From: Verrucomicrobiales bacterium
GTDB taxonomy: Bacteria > Verrucomicrobiota > Verrucomicrobiia > Verrucomicrobiales > DEV007
Length of the DNA stretch: 64,000 nucleotides
Direction of reading: 5' to 3'
Assembly: GCA_029212615.1 (NCBI GenBank)
Contig: JARGPJ010000001.1
Location: forward strand, 643,547-707,546
Below are positions 46,476-55,148 of the stretch, piece after piece. Under the pieces are notes generated by a model. The model was not told the DNA's origin. It made no database searches and saw only the letters and a list, made by a program, of their open reading frames with translations. How positions within the stretch are numbered: the stretch's first letter is position 1; the number at the start of each line of letters is the position of its first letter. The translations under genes were made by a program, and so were the position numbers.

Positions 46476-46997
46476 TTACTGGAAACACTCACTGAAAAGG
46501 GCAAAAATTCTCCTTAAGCGCCGAACATTCTTCACAGTTAGATAATTCTTCCAGTCACCGATCTGCCCTTTCGAAGAAGTTATAATCGCTAACAGTATCC
46601 CACATCTCGTTGATTTACGGACACGAGTTACTATCGAGCCCCCCTTGTCTTGAAGAAAGCCGGAAAGTCCGTCTCCGCAACACCTTCCCCCTGATAGTGA
46701 AAAAAAACGAAACAATAACATCCCGGATATCGCGCCGGATCTTATGTCGCTTTACCCTATCAGCGTACTTACCTTACGCATCAATGACTCAACAAAGGAA
46801 GCTTCAGAATGATAATTCTTACCTAGATAAGTCGTGTTCTGCAAACCTTCTACCGATATAAGATTGATCATTTTGTCGGGGTCGACCGAGGAGTTCTGCC
46901 ATCTTCCCGAAATCGGCTCAGTTCGACCGAACCCTCTTGTGACATTCATCAACCATGTTGAACCGCTTTTGAACGCTCCGTTGCAAATGATAAGCAT
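46476..46997 (-). pseudogene. Decayed sulfotransferase gene with frameshifts
   Basis: Three frames hold pieces of one sulfotransferase in the right order. From ATG 46997, frame 1 reads MLIICNGAFKSGSTWLMNV, the PAPS-binding KSGSTW loop, and stops near 46755. A second frame over about 46765-46640 reads YADRVKRHKIRRDIRDVIVSFFF, matching the second PAPS-contact motif (RDxRDxxVS). A third frame ending at 46476 reads KGQIGDWKNYLT, the typical GDWKN motif near the C-terminus. At least two frameshifts separate them, and the total of ~174 codons is short of the usual ~250-300. The gene is dead or heavily damaged. Confidence 0.75.
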
Positions 46998-47240
46998 AAC
47001 TCAATACCTTCTATTGAACTTACCACCGTTTAACAGACGGAAAAAGTTTCGCTTCCTCGAAATCTCATTCCCTCTCCGTTTAACACATCTGACTTGTTCA
47101 TTTTTTGATAATTCCGCGGGCCTCACTGAAGAAATTCTCATCACAATTGATTCTAATGCTGCCCCCGAGCGTATATGCCCCTGGTAATCTTTAAAAATAT
47201 AAGGGTATTAAAAATCCTGATACACACACTCCGATCGGAA
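46998..47240 (-). other. Non-coding gap upstream of the decayed sulfotransferase
   Basis: 243 A+T-rich bases between the stop of the GT4 gene and the start of the pseudogene. No reading frame with recognisable motifs, no hairpin of note. It may be the old promoter/leader of the pseudogene or further decay. Confidence 0.4.
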
Positions 47241-48794
47241 TCATACCTTCCGCTCGCCCCCTTCTTCTCCAAACACGATACCTCTCAGCAATCTTAGTGG
47301 ACGCAGAACAGCCTCAACAACCCGATAAACACGTGACCCTCGCAGACTCCTTAGCTCCGACCGTGCGTTAACCCGGGCAGACTCCGATTTTTCATACATT
47401 TCATCCAATACAGCCATGCCACCTAAAAGATCCTCCACGACCCTGACATAGGTCGGATCTCCTCTCTCTTCACTGATGAACCCTTTGGAAGATTTCCACT
47501 CCTCAAACTGCTGTATCGATTCCTCGTATGCTTCCTTGTATCGCGCAGCCTGCACATGAAATGAATACTCTGACACTGCGCGACTTCTAGCATTCCTAGA
47601 CCATTCATCAACTTTGTCAGACGACACAGCCTCCAACATTAATCTACACATAGCCTCAGAATCGTCTTTTGGAATAAGTCTGCCATTTACATTGTCAGCC
47701 ACCATTTCAGGCACCCCTCCAACCTCTGTGGAAAATACCGGCAAACCGGAGGCTAATGACTCGAGAATAGTATTCGGCAAATTGTCCTCTCTCGTCATCG
47801 TCAGATAGATGTCTCCACATCGCAGGAGGTCTGCCATTGCCTTCTCGGAGGGTATATTTCCTAAATGAATTATTTCCAATCCGGGAATAGGATCAAGCCC
47901 TTGATTACCATAAGTTATTAAAACAACATCCCTGACCCCGGAACTCTGCAAAGCAGCAAACTGCACCAATGCCTCGTAAAGAAACCTCCCCCCCTTCCGT
48001 TCCTCATCCCAGGATACGCATCCAGCGACAAAGGAGAACGCGTCCGGGGGGATTCCGAGTAGACTTCTCAAGCTCCGCCTCTCCTCCTTATCGGCGCAAG
48101 GTGCAAAACAATCGGTACTTATACTATTCGGAATCACCATGACCCGGTGGAGCTCCGCATTGAAAACCGCCGACTTTCTAAACGTATCTGCAAGCCAGCG
48201 GCTCGGACAAGCAAACACGATCGGAACTTTGCGCAGATCACTAATAGCATCCTGGTGGTTTCTTAAAACCTTTGATTTTTCCGAGCCTATTACCTGAGGA
48301 CAATCTTCGCAAATCTTCTCAAATTGCTCGCAACCTGCCATGTAGTGGCATCCACCTGAAAACGTCCTTTGATCATGCAAAGTCCAAACAACGGGCTTTC
48401 CGCTGCTGATAAGCAGATTTACAGATCGACTGTTTAGAAAATGCGAAACCCAGTGTAAGTTCACAACATCAGCTTTCGAAACAGCTTCGATCTCACTTAA
48501 ATCATAATCAGGAACTGAGCCTGAGAACAGTGTATTCGTCCGTGCCGATCGAGCATTCTTAATTCGCTGCCTTTCGATGAAATCCAGACGCCTAACCACC
48601 CTGGAAATTGATTCTCTATCGATAGACACCCCACTCAAACCTTTCACGAACACATACTCTTCACTGCCCTTGTGGACATCTTCTTTCGTGACAAACGTAA
48701 CCGAATCACCCTGGTTACCTAAAGCCTCAATTTGTCGAAGAGCAGCGACCGCAGCCCCGCCATGACTATAAGTATTAACAATACAAATATTCAT
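47241..48794 (-). CDS. Family 4 glycosyltransferase
   Basis: A 517-residue GT-B enzyme. The N-terminal Rossmann domain has NICIVNTYSHGGAAVAALRQ and VNLHWVSHFLNS, with VVWTLHDQRTFSGGCHYMAG. The C-terminal domain has FAPCADKEERRSLRSLLGI, ADLLRCGDIYLTMTREDN and the donor-site segment NTILESLASGLPVFSTEVGG. A C-terminal ~80-residue helical tail (MYEKSESARVNARSELRSL) is extra to the family. Mature sugars and linkages are unknown. WcaC-like enzymes are the nearest familiar group. Confidence 0.9.
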   Translation of the reverse strand: MNICIVNTYSHGGAAVAALRQIEALGNQGDSVTFVTKEDVHKGSEEYVFVKGLSGVSIDRESISRVVRRLDFIERQRIKNARSARTNTLFSGSVPDYDLSEIEAVSKADVVNLHWVSHFLNSRSVNLLISSGKPVVWTLHDQRTFSGGCHYMAGCEQFEKICEDCPQVIGSEKSKVLRNHQDAISDLRKVPIVFACPSRWLADTFRKSAVFNAELHRVMVIPNSISTDCFAPCADKEERRSLRSLLGIPPDAFSFVAGCVSWDEERKGGRFLYEALVQFAALQSSGVRDVVLITYGNQGLDPIPGLEIIHLGNIPSEKAMADLLRCGDIYLTMTREDNLPNTILESLASGLPVFSTEVGGVPEMVADNVNGRLIPKDDSEAMCRLMLEAVSSDKVDEWSRNARSRAVSEYSFHVQAARYKEAYEESIQQFEEWKSSKGFISEERGDPTYVRVVEDLLGGMAVLDEMYEKSESARVNARSELRSLRGSRVYRVVEAVLRPLRLLRGIVFGEEGGERKV

Positions 48795-48846
48795 TAAATA
48801 ATCAGTCCGGGAGTCAACAACCCGCTCTTACCCAGTAGTATAGAAG

Positions 48847-50631
48847 TTAATCCGAGGCACTCGCAAGCATCCTTGCTTTCAATTCACTGGGGTGTGCCAA
48901 ATAGAATACCAATCTGCGAACCTTACCAACCCACTTTGAAAACGACTTTCCAGCGGACGAATCGACCCTTGGTGCAGTAGCCCGCTGCGGGATTGCCACG
49001 ATGCGGCTATCATTAGGACGGAAGGCAAATATATTTAGCAGCATATCAAAATTTTGCCCTTGTCTTCTCTTCACGATGAAAGGGTGCTCACACTTCATCC
49101 CCGGCTGAATCTGATAGGAGAAACCGGCTTTCTCTAGAATCTCCAGAATCACGGATAAACGCGATTCCTCTCCAGTGGGGCGGTGATATTCAACAAATAT
49201 TCGTTGCACGTGAGTCAGATCATTCTGGATCGCCTGCAAGACCTCCACCTCCGATCCTTCAATATCCAACTTCAAGAGATCAACTCTACCATTCAAATAC
49301 CCGCTCAAAGTCGTTATCTCTACACTAATAGAATCGCATCTATCTCCAGAAACTTGATGCTTAAATGAGCCGCCATCAGCTCCTTCACGATGAAATTTTG
49401 CAGACCCTGCCTCGGCAGCCAACCCAGCTTTTACCAAAACGACATCTTTGATACCAAACTCGAGCATATTTCGCTCGAATGCAGAGGCAGCATCAGGATC
49501 AGGCTCAAAGGCGGTAATCCCGGCCTTCGGGTAAATATTTTTAAAATAAATGGACGCCAGTCCTATGTTCGCGCCTCCATCAAGAATTTTCGGGGACTCA
49601 GTTTCAGACGCAAACAAGTATATCTCTTTCTCCATGATCTCCTGCCATGTCGAAAGAAACGAGGCAGCATCGATGTATGAGATCGATCGACCTGAATGAA
49701 GCTCTAACTGACCTGGAACAAACCTTTTCAAGCGTTTCAGACGGTTGCACTCCCTATGGGGCAGCACCTCCAGTTTCGAACGGCTAACCGGAATTCGAAA
49801 CCAATTCCTTGAAGCAAACCAGTCTGCCTCAACATCCCTCGTAACTGCCTCAGGGTGAACAAGAGGAAAAGACAACTCAGCTGCTTCCGGAACCGAGCGC
49901 CTCAAGTTCTTTGTATGAGTTGCCTCTTCACCCGAACCAATGTTCTCGACCAAATTTACGCATGGGGTAACCACCAGTCCATGGTGCGCCCAAACCGAAA
50001 AGGTCCAACGATATGCCCAAGAATCAACTTCCCGACTCACCACCCGTTCCTTAATCTTTCTCCAATACTTCAGAGCCTCCCTGTCGTTCAAACTCGCCAG
50101 AAATTTTTCAGTCTCAGACCAACATAAAAGTTCACCATCATATAAATCCCACGCCCGCTTCCAGGTCGCCCACCCCCAACAATGGGGAAACATCGAATAG
50201 TAATAGCTCGAAGAGCCCCGTTTAATCCCATTCTGAAAATTGTTTCCGGTAACAGCCATCACGTTCCTGTCCTGATCATGTCGCTTTAGCATTTCATCAC
50301 AGAATCGGAAAAAACTCGGATCGGCAACGCAGTCATCCTCCAGGATTATTGCTCGATCGCAGGATTCAAACGCCCACGTCAATCCCGAAGAAACGCGACG
50401 AGCCAGCCCGAGATTCGAATCGGCAATATTCCAATGAACGTCGCAATCCCAATCAACCTCATTCCGAACGACCTCGATCGACTGCTCAACAAGTATCTTT
50501 TCCCGGTCAGACATCGGCCCATCGCACACCACAAACAGCACAGATGGAGAAACCTTCCTTAATGAAGAGATGACCTTAGAAGTTAAATCCGGTCGCTTAT
50601 ATATAAGAAGGATTACTGGCGGCAATGACAT
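48847..50631 (-). CDS. Fusion of GT2-like glycosyltransferase and FkbM methyltransferase
   Basis: A 594-residue protein with two enzymes. Residues ~1-300: PPVILLIYKRPDLTSKVISS, LFVVCDGPMSD, AIILEDDCVADPSFF with the metal-binding EDD, and the FPHCWGWATWKRAWDLY segment of this GT-A subgroup. Residues ~340-540: FkbM methyltransferase with ILDGGANIGLASIYF, ITAFEPDPDAASAFERNM and VDLLKLDIEGSEVEVLQAI, ending with a typical VEYHRP. The fusion suggests sugar transfer followed by O-methylation. A clear promoter sits just upstream. Confidence 0.88.
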   Translation of the reverse strand: MSLPPVILLIYKRPDLTSKVISSLRKVSPSVLFVVCDGPMSDREKILVEQSIEVVRNEVDWDCDVHWNIADSNLGLARRVSSGLTWAFESCDRAIILEDDCVADPSFFRFCDEMLKRHDQDRNVMAVTGNNFQNGIKRGSSSYYYSMFPHCWGWATWKRAWDLYDGELLCWSETEKFLASLNDREALKYWRKIKERVVSREVDSWAYRWTFSVWAHHGLVVTPCVNLVENIGSGEEATHTKNLRRSVPEAAELSFPLVHPEAVTRDVEADWFASRNWFRIPVSRSKLEVLPHRECNRLKRLKRFVPGQLELHSGRSISYIDAASFLSTWQEIMEKEIYLFASETESPKILDGGANIGLASIYFKNIYPKAGITAFEPDPDAASAFERNMLEFGIKDVVLVKAGLAAEAGSAKFHREGADGGSFKHQVSGDRCDSISVEITTLSGYLNGRVDLLKLDIEGSEVEVLQAIQNDLTHVQRIFVEYHRPTGEESRLSVILEILEKAGFSYQIQPGMKCEHPFIVKRRQGQNFDMLLNIFAFRPNDSRIVAIPQRATAPRVDSSAGKSFSKWVGKVRRLVFYLAHPSELKARMLASASD

Positions 50632-50656
50632 ATTCCTAGTTCTATCGAAAAATAAA

Positions 50657-50684
50657 TTTATACTATTTGCTCTATCACTTACAA
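50657..50684 (-). promoter_or_regulatory. Predicted promoter for the GT2-FkbM fusion gene
   Basis: Read leftward, TTGTAA (50679-50684) and TATAAA (50657-50662) are spaced 16 bases apart, about 25 bases before ATG 50631. The 199-base gap is strongly A+T rich. This would split the long locus into at least two transcripts. Confidence 0.5.
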
Positions 50685-50830
50685 AACCGATAGGCGTGAT
50701 TCAATTTCAACCAAAACTCTCACCGTGCTATCGAACGGGACTCCCTATCAAAATCACCCGTGAGAGAATATGCTCCGGCCAGAAAAGTTCATCTTGTGAA
50801 CACAGAGCTCAAAGAGATCTTTGTTCCCTT

Positions 50831-51442
50831 TTACTTAAAGTCGTCAAATGATGCATCTTTCAGACCCAGCAGTTCAACATCCTCTTCAAACACTTCACGA
50901 ACTCGCTCAAACATCGAACTATCGTAATAGGTTACCCAATCACCCCGCTTCGAAGAGTTTAGATGCGGGAGTTTTACATCGAGCCCTCTAGCCCTGCAAA
51001 ATACCTCAAAATCTGATGATAATGACTCAAACTTCAGGAGAGTGGAAACAAGCATTTTCCCGGAAGAATCCGTCAAAAATCCCTTTTGCGTTCTTACTTC
51101 TTCCGCTAAGCGCCAATCAAGATACTCCGGAAATCCTGACAACGACTTTGCGAACTCATGCTGCCGGTGTTTCTCGTACTCTAACATGAAACGATAGAGC
51201 GATACCTGCCAATCCCAGGGATTCCGCAACACCGCAAAACTTTCATACGAATCATACACTTCAGCACCTAATTCTTCACGAATTCTATCCGCCGAAGCAT
51301 GACTGGGCAAGCCCAACAGACGCGTATCTCTAGAACACTGTTCGCCAAAACCAGGAATACCCAAAAGACTTCTCCTTATGCTAGTTCCTGCATTTTTATA
51401 AACATGGACGAAAACAAATCGGTGACTATGTGATACTAACAT
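50831..51442 (-). CDS. Sulfotransferase family 2 protein
   Basis: A 203-residue protein of the carbohydrate sulfotransferase type (Sulfotransfer_2). The PAPS-binding loop is FVFVHVYKNAGTSIRRSLLG and the second motif is FAVLRNPWDWQVSLYRFMLEY. EEVRTQKGFLTDSSGKML and the C-terminal EVFEEDVELLGL match the family. Small but complete. It is followed at 50830 by a gap with a promoter for the next gene. Likely sulfates a sugar of the glycan made by this locus. Confidence 0.87.
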   Translation of the reverse strand: MLVSHSHRFVFVHVYKNAGTSIRRSLLGIPGFGEQCSRDTRLLGLPSHASADRIREELGAEVYDSYESFAVLRNPWDWQVSLYRFMLEYEKHRQHEFAKSLSGFPEYLDWRLAEEVRTQKGFLTDSSGKMLVSTLLKFESLSSDFEVFCRARGLDVKLPHLNSSKRGDWVTYYDSSMFERVREVFEEDVELLGLKDASFDDFK

Positions 51443-51452
51443 TTGAATTTAT

Positions 51453-52352
51453 TTAGATTTCCGAATAACCAAATCGTTTCATAACATTTGAAAAATAGCT
51501 ATTCAACGCGCTAATCGTCTCCGGCTTCAATTTTTCGGCGTAATCTCCTGGAAGCCCTTTTCGAAGATGTCGGTCTTGATTCTCAGCCTTAGGAATCCGC
51601 TTTCTATGACGCCTCCTCAAACCCTCGATTATCTTCGGACCCGGACGAAAATCACAGAACAAAATCAATTTATCCAGCCAATCGTCGAAATCAGTAACCA
51701 TGTCCTCGTACTTAACCAGGTGCACATGACAACCGGCATCGCCCAATAACTCTTCATATTGAGCGAATCTGCTTCTCAGGTCCTCCATCTCATGTAACAC
51801 GTATTCATCGACAGACATCTGCTGCGCAAGCGACCGCTCGCGGTCAAAATCCTCCCTCTTCCCACTCTCCTTCCTTGGAGAGCGATGAATTTTCGCTTTT
51901 GAGAAGTACATGGAGACCAGGATATCCCTCGGATCCCGAATCATCAAGATGATAGAATAATCCTCTAATCGCTTAATACCCTGCACCATGCCGCCAAAAG
52001 CACTATATACAATTCCATTTGGATAAAAAACATGCTGGTATTGCTCAATCTCGTCCGTACTCACTTTGTCTAAATACGGGAGATCCGATTGAAATGCGTA
52101 ATCATTCAAAGCAGCGAGACGCATGCCCTGCTCATCTGCAAGCTTTCTCAAAATAGATTTAACATATTGAGTGGCTGATTTATTCAATGAAAAGTGTATG
52201 ACACTCCGATGCTCACTCAACGGGGGCGCCTCTCCCTTGAGGAGAGATATCTCTAGAGCAAACCGCTCCTCAATTGATTTTTCAATTACTTTCCTCCTAC
52301 TTTCTCTAAGCTGGTGCTGGCCGCTCCTCCGAAACAGTGATCTTATTTTCAT
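51453..52352 (-). CDS. Sulfotransferase domain protein
   Basis: A 299-residue protein. RSVIHFSLNKSATQYVKSIL holds the first PAPS loop in the unusual form NKSATQY in place of KSGTT. SIILMIRDPRDILVSMYFSK is a textbook second motif. A basic N-terminus (RSLFRRSGQHQLRESRRK) precedes the domain. The C-terminal part KGLPGDYAEKLKPETISALN resembles the GDW-type end of this family. Ten bases separate it from the next sulfotransferase gene, so they are co-transcribed. Confidence 0.8.
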   Translation of the reverse strand: MKIRSLFRRSGQHQLRESRRKVIEKSIEERFALEISLLKGEAPPLSEHRSVIHFSLNKSATQYVKSILRKLADEQGMRLAALNDYAFQSDLPYLDKVSTDEIEQYQHVFYPNGIVYSAFGGMVQGIKRLEDYSIILMIRDPRDILVSMYFSKAKIHRSPRKESGKREDFDRERSLAQQMSVDEYVLHEMEDLRSRFAQYEELLGDAGCHVHLVKYEDMVTDFDDWLDKLILFCDFRPGPKIIEGLRRRHRKRIPKAENQDRHLRKGLPGDYAEKLKPETISALNSYFSNVMKRFGYSEI

Positions 52353-52643
52353 TCCAGTTTAATCCTTTACTAGCTAGACTTCGATTGCCTTGATATCTCA
52401 CACAAGATTAGCCGAGTCTGTAACATCCGAAAATCCAGGCCTAAATGTGAACGAATAATACGGCTACACATGCCGAAAACTACTGACCCATTCGGACGCC
52501 TAATCCAGAAGTTTCTCTTCAATATTTATTCCAATAACACCGAAATTCACGTAGAGAACCTGACATAGAGGGCAGGGTATCACACTGTGGAACCTATTCG
52601 ATATATGTCGCCGAAAAGCACTAACAATCCTATCCACCAATTC
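52353..52643 (-). other. Gap between two sulfotransferase genes with no visible feature
   Basis: 291 A+T-rich bases. All three leftward frames are closed by stops every 20-40 codons and no sulfotransferase motif was found. Neither a convincing promoter nor a hairpin terminator was seen. Confidence 0.45.
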
Positions 52644-53543
52644 TCATGGTAAACCAGAGGTCCTTTTCATCGCCTCTAGAAATAGTCGGTCCGGACGAGT
52701 AACTTCGTCTGCAATACTCAACTCAAGCGCGCTGGGCACCCACTGATCACTCTTTCCGACCTTAATCCTTTCCAAATCTCGGTACTTTTCTCTAATATCC
52801 AGCTTATCAAAAAGCGCTGGAAGTTCACTATCAAGAGTTTCAGTCCACAGAATCTCATCTACCTTTGAAGCTAAATCTATTGCTTCCTCAACTTCTCCAT
52901 GACGCGAGAACATATGGAGGTGGTGATTAAGTTCATCTCTGGACGTAGTCGAAACCCAGGCCTCAAACCCGGACTCCAAAACGCCTCTATTCTTGTTTCC
53001 GCCGTAGTGATTCAGAAGGCCAGTACGGTTCAACTCAACGAGCATCCGGTAACGTGAACACAAACGCTCAACTGGATTTCGGAAGACCGAAAAGCTGAAA
53101 GCATTTGGCGGCAACTTCAATTCGTAGAATGGGATATGACTAAAGGCAAAATCAAAGTTTCCTGATGGCACTGAATCACGTACTCCCGGCCCTGAGACAA
53201 ATCGAAACTTATTCCCTTCAAATACCCGACCGGGAAGCCTGTTGGCCAACAATACTACTTTCCGAGCCTCAGTACTTTCCCTCCAATTTGGCGATGAGAA
53301 GTCTAACCCACTAACTTTCAGTTCGCCCGTTTCATATTTGGAAATGATATTTCGTTCAAAAGCAAGATAGGCAAACTGATGATTTACGGTCGATCCACCA
53401 GTTTTCTGAACATGAATATGATAAATCTTAAGACGTTTTCTGTGGTTGAATAATCTAAACATTTCTTTGATTCGAAAGCTCCAAGCTTCGCTTTCTCTTA
53501 AGCGATCAATAATCGGATCGTCCTCCCGGAAATCCGGCGCCAT
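52644..53543 (-). CDS. Sulfotransferase family 2 protein
   Basis: A 299-residue protein from ATG 53543; an in-frame GTG at 53585 would add 14 hydrophobic residues and is a less likely start. LKIYHIHVQKTGGSTVNHQF is a clear PAPS-binding loop (QKTGGST). FSFSVFRNPVERLCSRYRML is the second motif (RNPVERLxSxY). The remainder is helical, with LNHHLHMFSRHGEVEEAI. It ends 290 bases before the next sulfotransferase gene. Sulfation target unknown. Confidence 0.83.
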   Translation of the reverse strand: MAPDFREDDPIIDRLRESEAWSFRIKEMFRLFNHRKRLKIYHIHVQKTGGSTVNHQFAYLAFERNIISKYETGELKVSGLDFSSPNWRESTEARKVVLLANRLPGRVFEGNKFRFVSGPGVRDSVPSGNFDFAFSHIPFYELKLPPNAFSFSVFRNPVERLCSRYRMLVELNRTGLLNHYGGNKNRGVLESGFEAWVSTTSRDELNHHLHMFSRHGEVEEAIDLASKVDEILWTETLDSELPALFDKLDIREKYRDLERIKVGKSDQWVPSALELSIADEVTRPDRLFLEAMKRTSGLP

Positions 53544-53597
53544 TTTGAGAAAGAATGGTCCGGAAAGAGAGCAGTATAAAAGCACTGCTTTCCGATC

Positions 53598-55115
53598 CTA
53601 TCCCCCGGCCAAGACCCTGAACTTTGACATTAAAACCTCAGACTCCACAACGACTTCAGAGACGACCGTTTCGTTGAAAACCGGGAAACTCAACGCATCT
53701 GATAATTTCTCTGATGTATCCGCATACGCAAAAATACCTTTCTCAATGTAGCTCTCCATTGCAACCCTTCCATTCTCGTGAATCAATATAGTCGGGAGCT
53801 TAAAGTAAAGCGCTTCAATCGCGGTGGTTGACCACCCTGTCAGATGAACATCCACTTCGTGAAAAAGATCGTACAAACTGCGGTCGGTCGGTTCCTGTAA
53901 CGCCCATTCAATTACTGAACCAAGTTTTTCATCGCATTCATCCCTGAATTTCCCCATCTCATTCAAGAAACGGGGATGCATTCGAAACCACCATCTAAAG
54001 TCGGGGCGTTTTCGGATAGTCTCCCATACGAACGAGGGCAGTTCGGTAAATTGCAGCGAGATCAAACATATCGGCTTCCCGTCATCAGTCCCGCCTTTAA
54101 TTTCGTTCGAGTCGCGGACACAATAGCTCAACCACGGGTTTCCACCGACACTGATATTCATCACCGTACTGGGCCACCACTTTTCCATCCTCTCTTTTGA
54201 TTTCTGATCCCAGGCCCAAAAACGGGACGGAAGGAAAGGAGCTAACTCTTCTTTACGGCCCGCCCAACGTGTATACATGTAATGCCAATCGCCTTGCTGT
54301 CCATGCTGCATCTCCCAACAGGGTATGCCTCGCGTTCTACATGCGTGAGATAATGCAAAAGCCGGGAGACTGTAAAAGCAGGTGTAGCATACAAATTTCG
54401 GATTCGCTTCGAGCATTCTTTCAAATACTTCCTTCAGCTGCGAAACCAAAAAACAATCCTCATAGAGTTGGTTTAGAAAATCTGGAATATCACCTATTTC
54501 CTTTCGCCACTCTTCCACAAGACGCCGGGCGTCGCCCTCCAGGCAATCGCCAACTCCCTCTCCAGATTTCGACCGGGAATACTGTCGGAGGGATCCAATC
54601 AACGATCGCAGAGGAACAGCCGGAGCGCGTAGGTCGGCAAACGACGGCGCATCAACACTGTCTTCCCAATAGAGAAATCGGGAATCTTCGCGACTTTCCG
54701 TCAATTCGATCAGGCTATCGAAAAGGCGATGAAACGGAGCGCCCTCCTGAGGAGTGGCCAACTTGGAAGATTGGAAAAGATACAGATGCGATCCGGAAGA
54801 CACGACACTCTTCGCTTCCTGCAGAAAAGAAGCTTTTGTTCTTTCCCATCGTTTCTCCAGGCCACGAATATCGTTCTTCCCTGTTATCCCTCCGGAAGTC
54901 TTTGCAGAACTGCGGCCAACCCCGTTCAGACTCTTCAGAAAGCGAAGTCGAAAAACAGGCCAGAACGGCTTCCCTTCAAACAAAGCATTCGAAGTATCAT
55001 GCTTCTTTTCGAAGTTATAGAGAAGCTCCGTACTTTCCTGGACGGTTCGTCGCATCACTCGTAACAAAGAGTTGTATCTCTGACTAATTTTTGAACCTGC
55101 TCCCGGCAAGAACAC
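53598..55115 (-). CDS. GT-B-like surface polysaccharide transferase, possibly a nonulosonic acid transferase
   Basis: A 505-residue protein, GTG start. The first ~150 residues are basic and unrecognised. The rest resembles GT-B capsule enzymes: YTCFYSLPAFALSHACRTRG, CWEMQHGQQGDWHYMYTRW, then WWFRMHPRFLNEMG and VDVHLTGWSTTAIEALYFKL, and PTILIHENGR. HP followed by a Ser/Thr-pair segment (WSTTAIEAL) recalls sialyltransferases and Kdo transferases. It lies directly next to aldolase, neuA and neuB genes, which supports a role in adding the ulosonic acid. Family not certain. Confidence 0.65.
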   Translation of the reverse strand: MFLPGAGSKISQRYNSLLRVMRRTVQESTELLYNFEKKHDTSNALFEGKPFWPVFRLRFLKSLNGVGRSSAKTSGGITGKNDIRGLEKRWERTKASFLQEAKSVVSSGSHLYLFQSSKLATPQEGAPFHRLFDSLIELTESREDSRFLYWEDSVDAPSFADLRAPAVPLRSLIGSLRQYSRSKSGEGVGDCLEGDARRLVEEWRKEIGDIPDFLNQLYEDCFLVSQLKEVFERMLEANPKFVCYTCFYSLPAFALSHACRTRGIPCWEMQHGQQGDWHYMYTRWAGRKEELAPFLPSRFWAWDQKSKERMEKWWPSTVMNISVGGNPWLSYCVRDSNEIKGGTDDGKPICLISLQFTELPSFVWETIRKRPDFRWWFRMHPRFLNEMGKFRDECDEKLGSVIEWALQEPTDRSLYDLFHEVDVHLTGWSTTAIEALYFKLPTILIHENGRVAMESYIEKGIFAYADTSEKLSDALSFPVFNETVVSEVVVESEVLMSKFRVLAGG

Positions 55116-55148
55116 TCCATCCTAAACTATCGCTCGAAGACATCGCCC

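Noticed and set aside
46834..47187. 117-codon rightward open frame
   Set aside because: It runs across the decayed sulfotransferase in the opposite direction and shows no domain; the minus-strand motifs explain the region better.
54197..55087. 296-codon rightward open frame
   Set aside because: Antisense to the 505-aa GT-B-like gene; composition typical of a shadow frame.
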